NCBI RefSeq assembly: GCF_021018805.1
Contig: NC_086251.1
Coordinates: 38,200,767-38,264,766, forward strand
Source: Prinia subflava
Lineage: Eukaryota; Chordata; Aves; Passeriformes; Cisticolidae
Reading direction: 5' to 3'
DNA: 64,000 nt
Part shown: piece by piece, positions 23,875 to 38,800 of the stretch
Layout: each line of letters begins with the position of its first letter
Numbering within the stretch: the stretch's first letter is position 1
Position numbers and translations under genes: made by a program
Notes under the pieces: generated by a model
Databases searched by the model: none
What the model saw: the letters and a program-made list of their open reading frames with translations, nothing else
Told to the model about the DNA's origin: nothing

Positions 23875-26800
23875 CTAGTGAATAAAATAAATTAATTTAG
23901 TATGTTTCAAGTCATCAGATACCAGTCTGATAAACCAGTATGACACCAATAAATTAGTACAGTGATCCTACACAGATCTGCAACACAAAAATGTCTTTAC
24001 GTGTATCGAGTTTCTACCACTGTATCGGTGCTGTTCCGTGTAAACACTTTAAGTTTCTCTCATGATCAATACGGGAAATACAAATCAGTCAGGAACAACA
24101 GTACATTTTATAATATTCCATCAGTGTCTCTCATTGATATTAAAAGCTTGAGAAATTACCAGAAGTTTCATAGCTGCCCATTTCTTATCTATCTGTCATG
24201 TACGTTAGTAATAAAGGAACTAAGTTCAACAGATTTTATTTAAAAAAATATTAGTACTTGCTCTCTTTAAAAAGCCAAAACACACCCCAAAACCCCAAAG
24301 CAAACACTGTTTCAGCTTTCTAATCATCTGACACAGTTCTGTTTTAGGACAGGTATTTAAAGTGAGAGAACAGGTACAATATACCCCTTCCAATAAATAA
24401 TACTTACATGCTAACTTATATTCACATTTATTCACTTTTTCACGGATTATATTTAAGGCAATAGGTTTTTTTATGATATCATAGTAGTCTGGTACCTAAA
24501 AAAAAATCCAAACAAAAAGATTTATGGGCAAATAAATGGAAGCTTAAATTCTGCCTATGTAAAACATTAAAGCAAATCATGTATCAAACATGTATTAGTC
24601 CTATACAACTACCTTAATTCCCTGAACTGTATACTAGTTTTCAGGCACTGCTTTCTTTTTTTTTGTATCATTCAAGTAGCAGATTACAACAAACATCAGC
24701 CAGCAACATAATGAATAAATCTACTCCTAAATGCCCTGTGAACAACTGTAAGAAAATTGCATGAGCAGATAAGCATTATGGCATTCCAGCTATTCCCATT
24801 GGTCAAGTAGAATATTTTCAATTTTTTATTTTTCCTGTAATATATTACAATGTTAAAAGCTCTTTAATCATGAGTAATAACTATTTTGGTTCCACCACTA
24901 TTCATTCAGAATTCTGAGATTCCATTTACTTGTGTTGAAGAGTAGCAAGCAGGAGACTGTACAGAGGTACCAGAGAGAAACCACCACTCCAGAACAATGT
25001 CCATGGGACCGAGAGTCAGGGGAGGAAAAGGACTGCCTAAGTGTAGGACTACTAAGGTGTGGTACACCCTTAAGTGTACTGATCATTTGGATCCAATTTT
25101 GAATTCCAGTAAGCACCAAATCTAGGGTGACTCACAAAGTGAGGTGGGAGAAGCAAAAGAAAAAGGTATCTGATCCAAACATGACTTCCCACCCTCCAGG
25201 GAAAGATACCCACATGCACCATCACGTATGTTTTAAAACCAAGTTTTTGGTTACGGTCTGTAATTTTATTGTAGATCAAGTGCAACCTGCAAATGAACCT
25301 AAAAGAAGAATTAGTAGAGAAACAGAATTAAATTGACATGTTTTTAATTCCTTTCCCTTCAGGAGTGTTGTTTATGTAATTACTAAAAAGAAAAGTAATT
25401 TCCTCTTTCTGGCTTGCTGCACACTGACTGTTCCATGTATTCTTTACATTGTCTAAAAGGCAGCTAAAAGTTTAAACCAAAGTATCTATCATGATGAAGA
25501 AAATTTGGGTCAGGTATGGATTTTTCCTTCCAGCTATATAGACTATCCCCTTAGTGACTGATTCAGGCAAACCAGAATGCATTGAATTGTAGCAGTTCAG
25601 TTTCAGCATCAAAATTAAGTTGAATTCTCCATTGCACTCACCAGATTCTTGCCCTTCCCAACATAATTCCAGTACTCTAGGTAGGCAGTCACTAATCTCC
25701 ATTTCCTTCAAAATTCCTCTCCTCCTCCTCTACAGTTACATTGCTCATTCACATTTGTACATCATTCTCTTTGTCCAGATCGATTAATCCTTCCAACTAT
25801 TTGTGACTCTCAATTCAGAGTTTCAGGTCTTCATTAAAGAGCTGTCTCTGCTAATTTTAGCAGAGCCCTTGAACACCAAACTCTAGATCCCCAAGAATGT
25901 CTGTGCAGAGTTGCCCCAGAGGGCTTGGAAAGGACAGGCACTTTGGCAGGGTCAGATAGTTCCAGCAGTGCCTTACAATGGACAAGCCAGTGCAGCCTGC
26001 AGAAAGCAGCTTTGGGAAGTTTTATTGTAGTAAAAACTTCTGAAGCAGCACTTACTCTGGGTACAGTATTTGGAAATTTAAACAAGAGGGAAATTAAGAA
26101 TGAAGCTACAGAATCATCTTTTCACTGCATTATAGTTAAGATCAGCATGAATTTGTTTCTATCTTATTATTTACTGCAGATCTGTTCTCAGAACATCTTT
26201 GCATAAATTAAAGATTAATTCAACTAATTAATTAACAACAACAAGTTTACCTTTAGCAGTCCTGTGCTCTACTTATTTGGTAGGGTTTTTTCAAACGAAG
26301 GTATTTCACGTTTTAAAATGCCCAATGAAAAGCATATTTAAAATTTTGCCAATACCACATCAAGTGTAAAAGTTCTTCCTGGCATCAAATATCTGAGCTG
26401 AAATGTAAGAATTCTCCTGAATCCCACTGCTTGGGTTCTATCGCTCTGTTTGGACCATGCTGTAAATTCCCAAGGTTTACCAGCAGTAAGCAGGACTCTT
26501 TTACTCCGTTACTGTTCCCTCTGCAGTTCTGTCAGTTACCTGGATTTTGGAAACCAGTTTCATGAAAGGCCAGCTGTCATCATGTCGCACCAGCTCCACT
26601 ATGAGTTGTTCAAAAGCTGAGAGTTCATGGACTCCGCCTTGACGGCCTGAACTTCTCCTGTTCAATACTGGAGGAGATGATTCTGGAAAAAAAACAACCC
26701 AACATCCCACCAGATAAAACTTTAAGCCTGACAAGTAAAATTAAAAAAAAAAAAAAAGTTTGAAACGTCATTACTTTGGGGTACTAAAACCGTCGTTTAA

Positions 26801-29800
26801 AAGCACAAGGCATGTAGTTTGCTTAAAGTAGTAACTATACTCCAGTGTCATTTACTACTAAAATGTCTCTCTTCTCATACAAAATGCTAAGTACCAGGAC
26901 TTAGCCGGGTGCCTCCTCCATTGCATTAATTTTCGACATGATTTTTTTTTTCCACTGATTTTAATCTTAAAACAATTTGTTAAACACTTGAAGAAAAGCC
27001 CCATTAGAGAAAAACCAGAATAAGCTGTCTGCTCCTAACTTTTACTTTCACAAAACCTCTATTCAGAGTGGTTTTATCTGCTTTCAAGAGTAGTCAGCAG
27101 GGTGGTTAAAGGAAAAGCTCAGAAATTCTGAATAGCAACAGACAGAAACAGTGCAGAATACAAGGCTGCCACACTGGAGTGCAAGCTCTTTTACACTCTT
27201 CAGTTTCACACTGGGTCCTTTTTGTTTTTAAAAGGTTATTGTATCTTTCCAAGTATCTCCTTACCATCAAAGTACTACCTTAACAAGCAAGGACCCTGTT
27301 AGCTCTATACCAGACAGACAACATTTTCCTTCTGGTAGCAGTGTCTTGTTGCATGTGTATATTCCAAATTTCACTACCTTGCCTCTATCTGTGTTCTTCA
27401 CTGTTTAATTCTTTAATAAAATAAAATCATAAAAGGTACAAGTAAACATTTGCATGGGTTCAGGCACTTTCAAATTTTCTATCCACTTATTATAGAGCAT
27501 ATTGTGTGCAAATATGGAATTTCAAATATGGATATGGTAAATCTCAGATGGCTGAAAATTTTAAGGTTCACTTCTGTCACTGCAACAGAAAGAAGTGGTC
27601 TCACTGGAAGTGGCAAAACTGCCTTCAACCACTACTTCTAGTCTCTGTGCTCTACCATGCAAATATTTTACAAGGAACAGAATGTAGCTTTTGCTGTGAT
27701 AAACACATTTCTCTAACCTGTAGATTGTCGTTTTCTGCCTCTCCTCTTGGGCTCGGCAACAGGAAGAGAAAGCTTTGAAGCAGAAACTGGGAACTTCCTC
27801 AGCCGCTCACTGGGGTCTGGGGTATCAACAATTCTAAATCCAAGCGAGTTGGAAGGGCTGTTTTCCAGGGTGTTATTAGCGCTCTTTCTTCCTCTTCGTC
27901 TTCTTCGAGGACCGAGTAACTCCACAAAAACATCTGCTTGTAATGAACTTTGGCTCTGACGAGTGGTCCGGCTATTCAGCCTTAAAGTAGACTTTGTCAC
28001 TGCTGAAGAGGCTGATTTTATGTTTCTTAAACCCCTTCTGGTAATTTTTGATGAAGATTCCATTTGCTGGCTCCGTGAAGCGTATCTTGCCTGACGCTGG
28101 CTGTTCTGACTTGAGAATGGATTGTTGAGTTTGGCTGCTCTCATTTTTAGTGGAAATTTGACCTGGGATCTTCCTTGCTTTGACGGGCTACAAAGTGAAT
28201 AGTAATGTTTATTTATTCCAAAATTCCACTCCTCTCTTTTCCCTCAGTTTTCTAATTAAGATTTAAAAAACCAAGCTATTCAAGGTTGAACTGGTAAGCA
28301 GCTGGCTTGTAACCTGATGCAATCAGTCACCCATAATTACTGTTATCTTAAATACTGCTCTGAGGTGTCTTAATTAAATATTACGTAGAGTACATACCTT
28401 AAAGAAATGCTCAGAATTCTGATCACCTTTGCAGCTTAGGCAACAGGAATACATTAACTGGAGCACCAGCTATCAATTTCTTTAAATCACTTATTTCTCA
28501 CAGCAAGTGAGAAATCCTGTACCAGGATTTCTAAACATTATTATCAGCCACATAAATAAAATGCAGTTGTAAAATGCTACATTTAAGAGTTATGCTCTGG
28601 TCAGGGTTTATAACTAATACTCAAGACTCCCCTTCCTTTACAGGGAAGTGAGATAAATTTATTTCCTGAGAACATGCACATTCTCTCCAGCTACTGAATC
28701 TCAACTGTCAGAACTGCAAATAACCTTGCTTTAGTCAATTCAAAAGACAGTATCAAAAAGGGAATAAAAATACTCTGAAACCAGGAAAGTTTCCTTCAAT
28801 TTTTATGTCGTTTGCATGTGTATCAAGTCAAATTTTTACAGAAATTATCACTTTGGATTACTTAGTTTGTGTAGCATTTTTGGTTGGTTGTTTTTCAAGG
28901 AGGTCTTCTTGCGTTGTTTGTTTTGGTGTTATTATGGTTGGGGGCCTTTTTCAGGGGGTAATTGTGGTTTGGTTTGTTTGTTGGCCTTTTTTAAACAGTT
29001 ACTGGAATAGTCCTCAAGCCTTCCTAATGTCACATGGCCTCTGATGGATTGTTTTCACTAATGTTCTAATACTTACTGTATGCATCTAGTCCTCCAAAAT
29101 TCAAAACTGGACAAAAATAACTCCAGGTTTTCTCCAGAAAACCTTTACTGTTTGAAACTCTCTCCACTTTACATTCAAACAGTAGCTATACAGAACTGCA
29201 GCTCTGATGGTCTTCTGTCACTTATACATCCAAAGCTGAAATTTTTATCCTGAAAAGTGAGCCCTAGTCCAGTGGCCCTAGCTTTTGTTAGTATTAAACC
29301 TTTTGGTAAGAGCCAAATTCGTAACCAGCTGCCATTTTTCTAAAAATAAACACATTTTTCAAACTAGAGTTTCAAGATACATGCTTATGTAAACAATTTC
29401 TCCATATAATGATCAAGGTGGTATTTTAACAGGTCTATTTACCTTATCTCTTCCTCCTCTTGAGATTCATCCTCCTCATCTTGCTCTTCTTCATAATGCT
29501 CCTCCTCACTTTGTCCCATCTCATCATAGTTTGCCTCTTCTTCCCCTTCCAGTTCCCCTTCAGCAGTCTCTTCATCACTTTCCACAGAGGGTCTCTGCCT
29601 GGAGGAGAGGCGTCTAGAGCGCTGTTTTGGCCGGCACTCTGGGCAAAACCAATCTCCTTCAGGAATGACCTAGAAACAGAAGGGGAAACGAAGAGAAACA
29701 GCATTAGCAATATGCAATTATGTTCTAAGAACTATTCAAGTTCTGTGTGAAAAGCAAACACTTCTCTCTCCTGGGATACCTTCAGCTTGGGCCTGATGCA

Positions 29801-32800
29801 GTAAGTGTGGTAGCCTCGGTCGCAGCCATCGCACAGCACCATGCTCTCCGCATCGCCTTTCTTCCGACACACTTTGCAGCGAGCGTTGAGGATGGACTTG
29901 GACCAGATGACACTTCGATCCAATGTAGACAGATGGAGGAAGACTTGGGACAAGCTGGTAGAAGAAAGAAGTGACTCTCTCCAGCGATCCAGAACTGTTT
30001 TATAAGACCGTCCACCATCACTGGCATCTTCCATTGAAGAAGGGGATTTAAAAAAATAAGAAAAATGACAAACCCCCACAGAATTATCAAACTTCTTTTT
30101 CAAAGATCCAGGTTGTTCTAGAATATGAGGTAATACTCTGACTGTCAAACAGACAGCAAGTAGCAAACTGGAATAACAATTCAACCTTTGTCTTATCTCT
30201 TCAGTATACTGGAGTACTTTCTCCATAGTTTCCCAGATGCTGGAGCTTTCAGATTTTACTCTTCAATACCTATTCAGCTTAGAACTTGCACATACATAGG
30301 TCATTATTAAGACAGTAAACTGAGATATCAACCTTAAAACCTAATTTGATTCAATTTCTAAAGTATAAACATGACTTACGATTATGAAAAAATGATCATA
30401 TGTCCAATCTACCTTCCTTTGTATTTAAATTTAGAAATCCCAAAATGTTTAAAGGAAGTACCTGAAACTTCATTGGCAAAGAACAGCTTGAAGGGCATTG
30501 ATCACCTACATTTGCTTCATTACAGTCTACCAGAGAGCCTTTCAGCCCTCTGCCCATGCCTCACTGCCTTCACTCCTGCCCTGCACTCTGCCTTCACAAG
30601 CACCTGCATCCCTGTGTGACTGACCAGGCCAGGTGACTGAGCTGGATGAAACATAACTGTTTCCTTTACACCTTTTAAGCAATGTAGCACACAGAAGGGA
30701 CCTGTGGTGCACATCAACTGCCAAACCAAGCAGTACCTGAGTTCCTAATTAAGTTAACAATAAACGGGGGAGGGAACAGGGGTACTTTGAAATAGTTTTG
30801 GTTTGCAATCCAGGCCATGGAAGTGGCCACACAAACACACTGAATAGTGAGGGGAACAGTACTGAATGGGAATGGACAGCTGGGAACTAGAGAAGCAAAT
30901 AGGCTGTTTGAGAACCTGAGAGAAAACACAGTATAAACGACACCTTTCGCTGCTGCTGCTGTTGTACAGAAAGCTAATTTCTTTATTGAAGCTGAAAGGT
31001 ATTTCTTGCATTTTAAAGTAAGGGGGTTTGAGGACAGGAAGAGACAATCTAACAGTGCTTTTGATTATAGAAATGTCTGCATTTCTATAGCTGGACTATA
31101 ACTTCTAAAAGTTATAGTCCAGCTACTACTGCGTGATCTCAGTTGATTAATGATGCACTCCAGTATATAGTGCCACCCTGCCTGCTGCACTACTGACAGC
31201 GGGCACACGAATGGCCTGCGATGCACCTGTCTGCCAAATGATTTACTCTCAGGAATAGGAAGAGAAAACATCTAATAACAAATAAAATGAAAGAACAAAA
31301 ATGAGACTAATTGCTCTCCTGGCAAGGCCCCCCTGCCTTCTCATCAACCGGCTGCCAGGATTTGTCTAATCTTGCATACATTTGCATTAGCAGCAAGCAG
31401 CACAAGAGAAGTGATGGGAGAAGGCAGAGGATAAACAGGCAACAACACAGCTTCATAAATAAAATACAGCCACTCCTGAACTGCAGACTTGTATTTCCTA
31501 ACATTTCGTATTACTTAGTCCTTAGGCCTTCTGTGTTAAGTTCAGTGGACAAGGTCCTTTCCACAGCACTGCATGTATTTTTTTTTAATTCAGTAAGAAA
31601 ATTAAAATCACTTAAATCAGTTCTGAACTGTAACTCTTAAAGACACTTTATCTCAAGCATATATATAGTCTGGCATGCATTTTTTTGGCTAACAATGACA
31701 GCTTGAGCATTATTACTTTTATTTGGAGGTTGTTTTCAGTCTAGGTTGGCTCACCAATATAGTTCATCACACAACATGACAAATATATTTCAACTGCAGA
31801 TTTGCAGAGCAAGTAGAGATGAAAATAACTGACCACAACCTGCTTCAGCATATCCTGCTGCTGAAACAAGCCCATCAACACCCACTGTTTCAGATCTCAA
31901 CTGGTAAAATCGGAATAACACTCTTTTCTTCCACCCATCATCTTTCTCATTTATACTGTTAACTTGGAGGGAGAAATGGCCTCTCCCTTTGTGTCTGAGC
32001 AGCTCTACACTGCGCAGTGGGATACCCTTCTGTCAGCTAAGTCCTCCAAGCCTCGCTACAATGCAAATGAAGTCATTTGACAGATCTATGCACTCATCTA
32101 TCAATAGCTAATTGAGTTCAGGGAAGGGTTTTCTATTTTAGTGTTTCTAGAAAGGATATGCAGTTGCACAAAGCTGTGAAGTTTCAGGAAAAAATGGGGA
32201 ATTAAAAGAAAGGAGGAAAACCCCCCAGGATTATGTGAACAGGCAGATTTTGGTCCCAAAGGGATAAAAAGAATACAGTTCCTTATTTCTGGTTGCAAAA
32301 ACCTTTTTCTTAGTTTTAAATATTTGAGATGTATTTGTTTCATATTTAAACCTTTGGCTTCAATACATTCAATATAAGGAACTGGCTACAAAATTAATTA
32401 AGTAAAAAACAAAGAAAGAAAACCTGATAAAATATTCAATGCTTTCTAATTCTTAGCAATACAAGTAACATTTAAAATTTACCATCTCTCTGACTAGTCT
32501 TGTCTTTCACTCTCTTCCTCCTTTTATACCCCCAGTGGTGCCTTTCATCATCTTCTGCATTACCTAACATTAAATTCATAGAGTTATTTCAAATATCTTT
32601 TCAAAGCATGGCAGATTCTTTTTAATTAATTTTTATATTCCATACTTGTGTAGTCTAAAAACATGACTTGAATAGTGGTTCTTAGTATGTGCACACAGTG
32701 AAGGTAGACAGTGAAGGGTAAGGGAGTACTGTGCATGGAGGAATTGCACATGCCAGTGTTACTTTGACTCCCACTACAAACACAATGCTAGATCTAAAAG

Positions 32801-35800
32801 CTCTGAATCCTACCCTGCCTTACCCTTCTGTCCACCTCGGGTGCAAATGGCCACAGGAGCAGATACTACCCACAGGTTTCTCTCTCAGCAAACAATTTGT
32901 CTGGTCTGTGCTACCACAAACCTCCTCACAGCTCAAAAAGTGTAGCCAGGCTATGGGCACAGTTCTCAAGGATCAAGAGAATTAGTTCATCTGTCCACTT
33001 GAAACAATGTATTTTGGATGTTTTTGTGCAGGAGTGTTCTCAAGTATTAAAATGATTAAATTAACCTCCCAGGAAGGAAGGGTCATGGTCAACCTCATCT
33101 GCTCCAATTACAAGGCACCTTCTTTGACTGTCTTCTCTGAAGAGTAAACAAAAATTCTTTATCATAAAAAAGCCCATTTCCATCTTTGCTGCCTCTGCTC
33201 ATGAAACTCTGCAGGGAAGTAATGAAAGCTTGAGAACAAAGTATGTGTGTATACTAATCATACCCAGGATACCGCTGGAAGATGTCCGATGCTATTATGA
33301 GGACAATTATAAATAGGAAAGGAAAAAGCTTTGGGAGTACAGGAAACAAAGATAAAATCTAAAAAGAAAGGAATGGAATAAAGACAAGCAAAAAGGAGCA
33401 AAAAAGTTGGTTTAGGTTTTTGTCATGCAAGAAGTGCATGGTGCAAGTTACAAAGTAGCCAAATGGTTCCCTCTGTCAGTCTCAAAGGTGCTGCCACGAA
33501 TTAGAACCCAACCTTTTGCATGGAAATCTGAAGGATGCTTAAATGACTGAAGTCCTGAACTAGTGCAGAAGGCACTTTTTTTGTGGATGCCTCACTGAAG
33601 TCCAGGGCAACCAAATCACTTAGCATTTTATACCTCAACTTTCAGATCTCAGTGCAAGGAATGATGAGGCTTATTACTGCACTGCAAAGTATTTTGAAAT
33701 GTAAGGAAAAGTAAATTTATATCAAAAAAGAAGCAAAATTCATAATAAAAACTCCTTGCATTTCTTCCTTCTCAAACAAATTTCTTCTGAGAAGCAGCAC
33801 TTCAGAGTTTCCTTCAAACAACTATTTAAAAAAGAAAAAGGCTTTTTTACATCTTAACTCTGAAATTGTTGCAGGAAAACACTATGCTGCAACTGCACCC
33901 CTCCTTTCCATGAGTATCCTGTAGCATTACCTTGGGCTGCACTGAAGGAAGAAAAACCAAGTTTTCATAGTAATATTTAATGAAAGGATTTCAAAAATAC
34001 AGTTCATAATTAAGAAATGCATACTATTCAAATCATGTTACATTTAATCACCAGACAACAGAAGATTAGTGGGCATTTAGCAGCTCCGTGAGGCTGAAGG
34101 GGCCATTTCTGGGGTTTCCAGATCTCCTTTCACATCGCTATCTTCTCTGTCAGTCTTTTCTTGCTCTTCCACTTGAACATTTGGTATGCACCTCAACTCT
34201 AAACCTATCAGAATCACCAGCCAGGCTCCTGGCAGCCTGATAGAGCCTCAAACAAAAACAGAGCTGAGAGGAGCAGCTGGTCCTTTTACTGCTGTGCTGG
34301 GTCCCTTTGTCTGCTCTGCACCCTGGAGGCCACCAGCATAAACCTGCCAGTGACTGCAGGGAATTTCAGCATGCTGGCTTTAGGACTAGCAGCCATAAAT
34401 GAAAACTAAGAATTGTTAAGTATGGCTCCATTCCCTAATAGGAACAGAGAAAAAGGAGGAATAGAGAGGGCAAAGAAACTTTGCAGCAAAAGCAAGAACT
34501 GAAATAATGACAAAGACAGAACATTTTCAGTGTGGTTTAAAGGAGAAATGCAGGGGCACTCCTTTTACTGCCAGTGTTCCCCTGTACTTCTACCAAAACA
34601 GAACTCCCAGCACTTGCTTGACTTCCAATATTTCTACTTAAATGGTAACTCAATTAGCCAAAAAAATTTGGATTATCAGATTTAATATGAGAAACAGATA
34701 TGCCAGGCATTTTGTCTAGGGGGGGTTCCCTTACATAACTGGAACAACTATTAAAAAAAAACAACCCTCCTGTTAGAAAATTAAAAAAAAAAAAAAAAAC
34801 ACGAGTGCAGAGACGCAGTAATCTATATAAGACCAGTCAAACAATACCAAAACCTCCTCAAACTAAACCCCAGTGGTTACAAACTTAGAGCTAATTTCTA
34901 TCATCACAATACTGTTGGTCACACTCCAGAGGGATCAGGGAAAAAATGCATCACAGCTTTGAGCACACAGCAGTCGTGAAAAGTAAGCGTCCACTTTTCA
35001 TTAAAAGGTTAGTAGCACTACGATCATCTCCTTGTCAAGGTAAGTAGAGAACTTTTCTATGTTATACATATGCAATCTTGCCTTCATTCAGATTCACCTC
35101 CCGCTAAAAGCGGCCCATTACGCAACTGAAAACACAAGACATTTGGCACCAAAAAGCAAGAGGGAACCTGACACTGTCGCTTAATGGTTAGGGCAGTAAG
35201 CCAGGGCAGAGGACACCTGGGATCCTTCCTGCTCCTCAGCGATGTAGGTTATTCTATACATTACTGTAATTTTAGAGCAGCAGCATTTTTCACAGCAGGC
35301 ACAGGCACATTAAAGTAAACAAACATCAGAGATTTAAGACATGCAAAACACATATATTTGCTTTCCTTATACACTCCCTTTGTCACTCAGTATATAACAC
35401 CTAAGAGAAGAGGATTTCCAAGTTAAAAAAAAAAAACAAAAAACAACGCATCACCATTCATTTCAAAGATGAGGCAAAACCATGAACCAATGTAAGATTA
35501 CAGCAGAGTTGATACCACCAAAAAGAAGAGAGAGGACTGCTAAAAGACTCTCTCCAAATACTTCTGGGGCATTTTCCTTCTTCTGGTCTTTTTCCTCTAA
35601 CTCAGGATGCATGATCAATTGCCACAGCCAGCTAAGAACCATGTTTCTCCTCTTAGGGGAATAGTAAACTTATAACTATCAGCAAGAGACTGTCAGCAAA
35701 ATACTCTCAGACCCCGTATGGAAATGGAGGCATATAATGCACACTGTATTTACAATTTGGATATGAAAAGTAGGACAAATGCTAGAGGTACCATCAAATT

Positions 35801-38800
35801 AACTCTTGCACAGGTTGCAATCTAGTCATTTAGCAGGAAATAAGCTGTATCATGCCTGGCTTGGAAAGTGCAGACATATTTGAGCTGACCAAACACTCAG
35901 CCAAGTAAAGCTTTTCAACAGCTGCGGTTTCAACTATTCCCGTGCTCTCCCCTTTCATCTCAATCATTTGCTGCACTTCCCTCTTCTAGAGGTCATCACA
36001 CTGATATCAAAAGCTTGTGGAAGGGAACCCAAGCCCTCGTGTCAGTCTCTGGCACAAATCTAGCTCAAACCCATCTTCAGGGGCAGCTGATACCCAGACA
36101 GCAGGCTCCATGCAGGAGCAACCAAGGTGCAGGAACAACTTCAGGTCAGCTGTGCCCCAGGGCATTAAAATCTTGTGTTAACACACCAAGACCTGAATTT
36201 TCATCTTCAACTACTACAGCAGAGTCTGCCAGAGCAGAAGGATTTTGTACACAGTGGCTATCAGAAGAGAGTATCAGTCTACCAGGCTGTGCAGCAGTTG
36301 CTGCTCTGAGGACCCTGGAATGCGCTGTGCTGGCAAACCAGAGGTGAGAGGTAAAGCAGCCAGCAAGCACAGAGCACAGCTCATCCCCAGTGTGCCATCC
36401 AGACAGGAAGCCTGACCAAAACAGCCACCTTGGGAAGGAGGAACCACCTCTACACATTTCTCTAAGATCAAAGTCCACTTCTGAAATGCAAATGATCCTA
36501 AGGAATCCAGACCTGAGGGATCATGGGGAAACAAACTGACTTTATGCACTTTGGATCCTCTCTCTCACCCCTGGAATCTCATCACAGGAAGCTAAGTAAG
36601 GAATATGTGTTGAAGTCAAGATATAATCCTGCTTTGGTTTAAATTTTTCTTGCAACCTTTTATTTCCAATTTTTATACCACATAAGCAAAACCTGAGAAT
36701 CTTAATGTTTGCAATGCAAATCTTTTTTCTACTTTACTGTAAGTATTCTGTTATTGCTGAACAAGGTGAATTAGGCCTATAGTGCTTTCACTGAAACAGT
36801 ATATAAAGAAGCAAACATTTTTACAACATAGAACTGCATGTTATACTAGCCTCAACAGTAATTGTCAACATAGTATTCCCCCAGAAAGCTTGATCATTTC
36901 GGTCTAAGGGTACAATTTGTCTCCCAATGCACCAGAGTATAACTGTAGCATCACATAAACAAAGTCACTGAAATAATCTATGTTAAATAAGTATGTATTT
37001 AAGAGTAAAATTTGCTTGTTCATTAATACATTTTACATATATATCTATATATCTATTTATCTCTATCTGTGGGCTAGTTAACTTTTTGCTCTTTTCCCCA
37101 GGATGTCCTTCTAAAGCATCCAATCTTGCAAAACAAGCAAGTGGGTTTGGGGTTGGGGTCCTACTGCAGTGTTGGGGTAGATGTGTTTGGTTTATTAGTT
37201 ACAATATCTTACACAAGACTAGAGATGTAGTTTCAATTCTGAGACTTACCAAGAGGTGCTTTGAGAAACCTGCGCTCAATTCCTTGTTCTATCTGAAGCA
37301 GTGCAGATGCCAAGTAGTGAACCACATTACTGACTGGCTGAGGAGTACTTGTGCTTGTTGATGCAGCACTTGGAGCTTCGGTTTTTAACCCAACAAGTCT
37401 ACAAGAGAAATGTATTAAATTATCTTTGAAGTCTCTGAACGTAACACCAGAGATACTTGCAAATGTCTGTATGTACAGAAGCTTCTAATTGTAACTTCAT
37501 GTACATGCATGGATTACAGACATTAAGGGATACTACACAGGTGGGATTAGCTATCCTAGTTCTCATGTTTGCTTAGCTAGCCTGGTTAATCTAGATAAAT
37601 CATCTTTAAGTAACAGTTACATAAAGTCCAAGAAATGTGGATGACAAATTTCAAAACAATTAAGATTTCCAGAAAATCTGATGTGACATCCATCAGCTAG
37701 TTTATGACTGATTTCTGTGAAGAATATAGTCCCAATAATTCTTCAGTGAAAACACTTCCAATAATGAAATGCTGCTTTTTAGAACACATCCACCTGCAGA
37801 AGTTCAACTACACAGACCTCTACAGTTCAAAAGATTTTTGAAAAGAAAACAAAAAAATAAAAACAAAGTAATTTTTAAATGTAAATCAAGAATTGTTAAC
37901 TTGTACATTCTCATCCTCGGAGGATCTTTATAAAATACTTTTACGTATGGGTGGTTAAAAAGCCTCCCAAACAGTAAAAAATCCCCTAAAAATCCCCTGA
38001 AACCAACCAACCAAACCAGCCACCAAAGAGGTAGTTTTCCAGTAAAACAGGACCAAAAGACTAAGTAATAATCTCAAAAAGTAGTTAATCTTTCTGAACC
38101 ACAAACATTAAGTAACATGTAGTAAGCAGCTCACAGTACTGAAAATAAAATTCCATTTCTAATTGGGGTTTATAAAAAATTAACTAATTAAGACTGTCTA
38201 GATTCTGCTTTATTCTCGTGAATAAGCAATGCTTTTGGTTGTCCCTGTTCTCTTTTCACACTTAAAAGCTGTTCATTATATTTTGCAGTCACATACATTT
38301 TGAGAGTCTGAAAGCAAACAGAAAGAAAGCTGCATAGTTATTTACATTTCACTAGTCAAGCTCCAAGGTCTTAATGAGATGTCACTTGCTCTGAGGTGGA
38401 TAAAAAGCTCCACATCAAAAGCAATCTGTCACATGATTTCAGAATCCCATAGCCTGATTTAATATGCAAGACTTTATTAGAGTAGACTTTATTCAGAAAC
38501 TCTGATGGAGTCACAGTATCAAATGGAAAAAAATTAAGCTACTAAGTTCTGCAGTTGAACTGAGAGTTGGCAATGGAACAAGTACACAACATTAAATGGA
38601 AACAGATACATTTTAGCTTCTTAGTTAAAACAGTGAAATACTTCTATACTGTGGTTTTCAGGAACCAAATGTCTGTAAATTGTACAACTAATATATAGGA
38701 TGACCCCATCCATTTTCCATGCAACTAGAGAACTCTGATTCAAAGGATAGTCTTACAGGAAAATTCTAATTCACAGTGATGAATGAGAATTGAAATAAAA

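Larger units (their letters stand above)
30028..37249 (-). other. BAZ1A: largest BAZ1A intron in the window (7.2 kb)
   Basis: No internal exon recognised. It contains a perfect 17-bp hairpin (31088-31125) and a tRNA-derived SINE-like piece (about 35,165-35,260). A-rich runs occur near 34,751 and 34,783. Open frames up to 110 codons near 36,015-36,478 lie on both strands and look like chance. Confidence 0.85.

Noticed and set aside
29444..29710. 88-codon Lys/Met/Arg-rich frame opposite a plus-strand frame of 96 codons
   Set aside because: It is the BAZ1A acidic exon read out of frame. The correct frame encodes the end of the PHD finger and the Glu-rich tract.
36015..36549. Open frames of about 110 codons on both strands in the large BAZ1A intron
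   Set aside because: Mutually overlapping, no known similarity, not part of BAZ1A.
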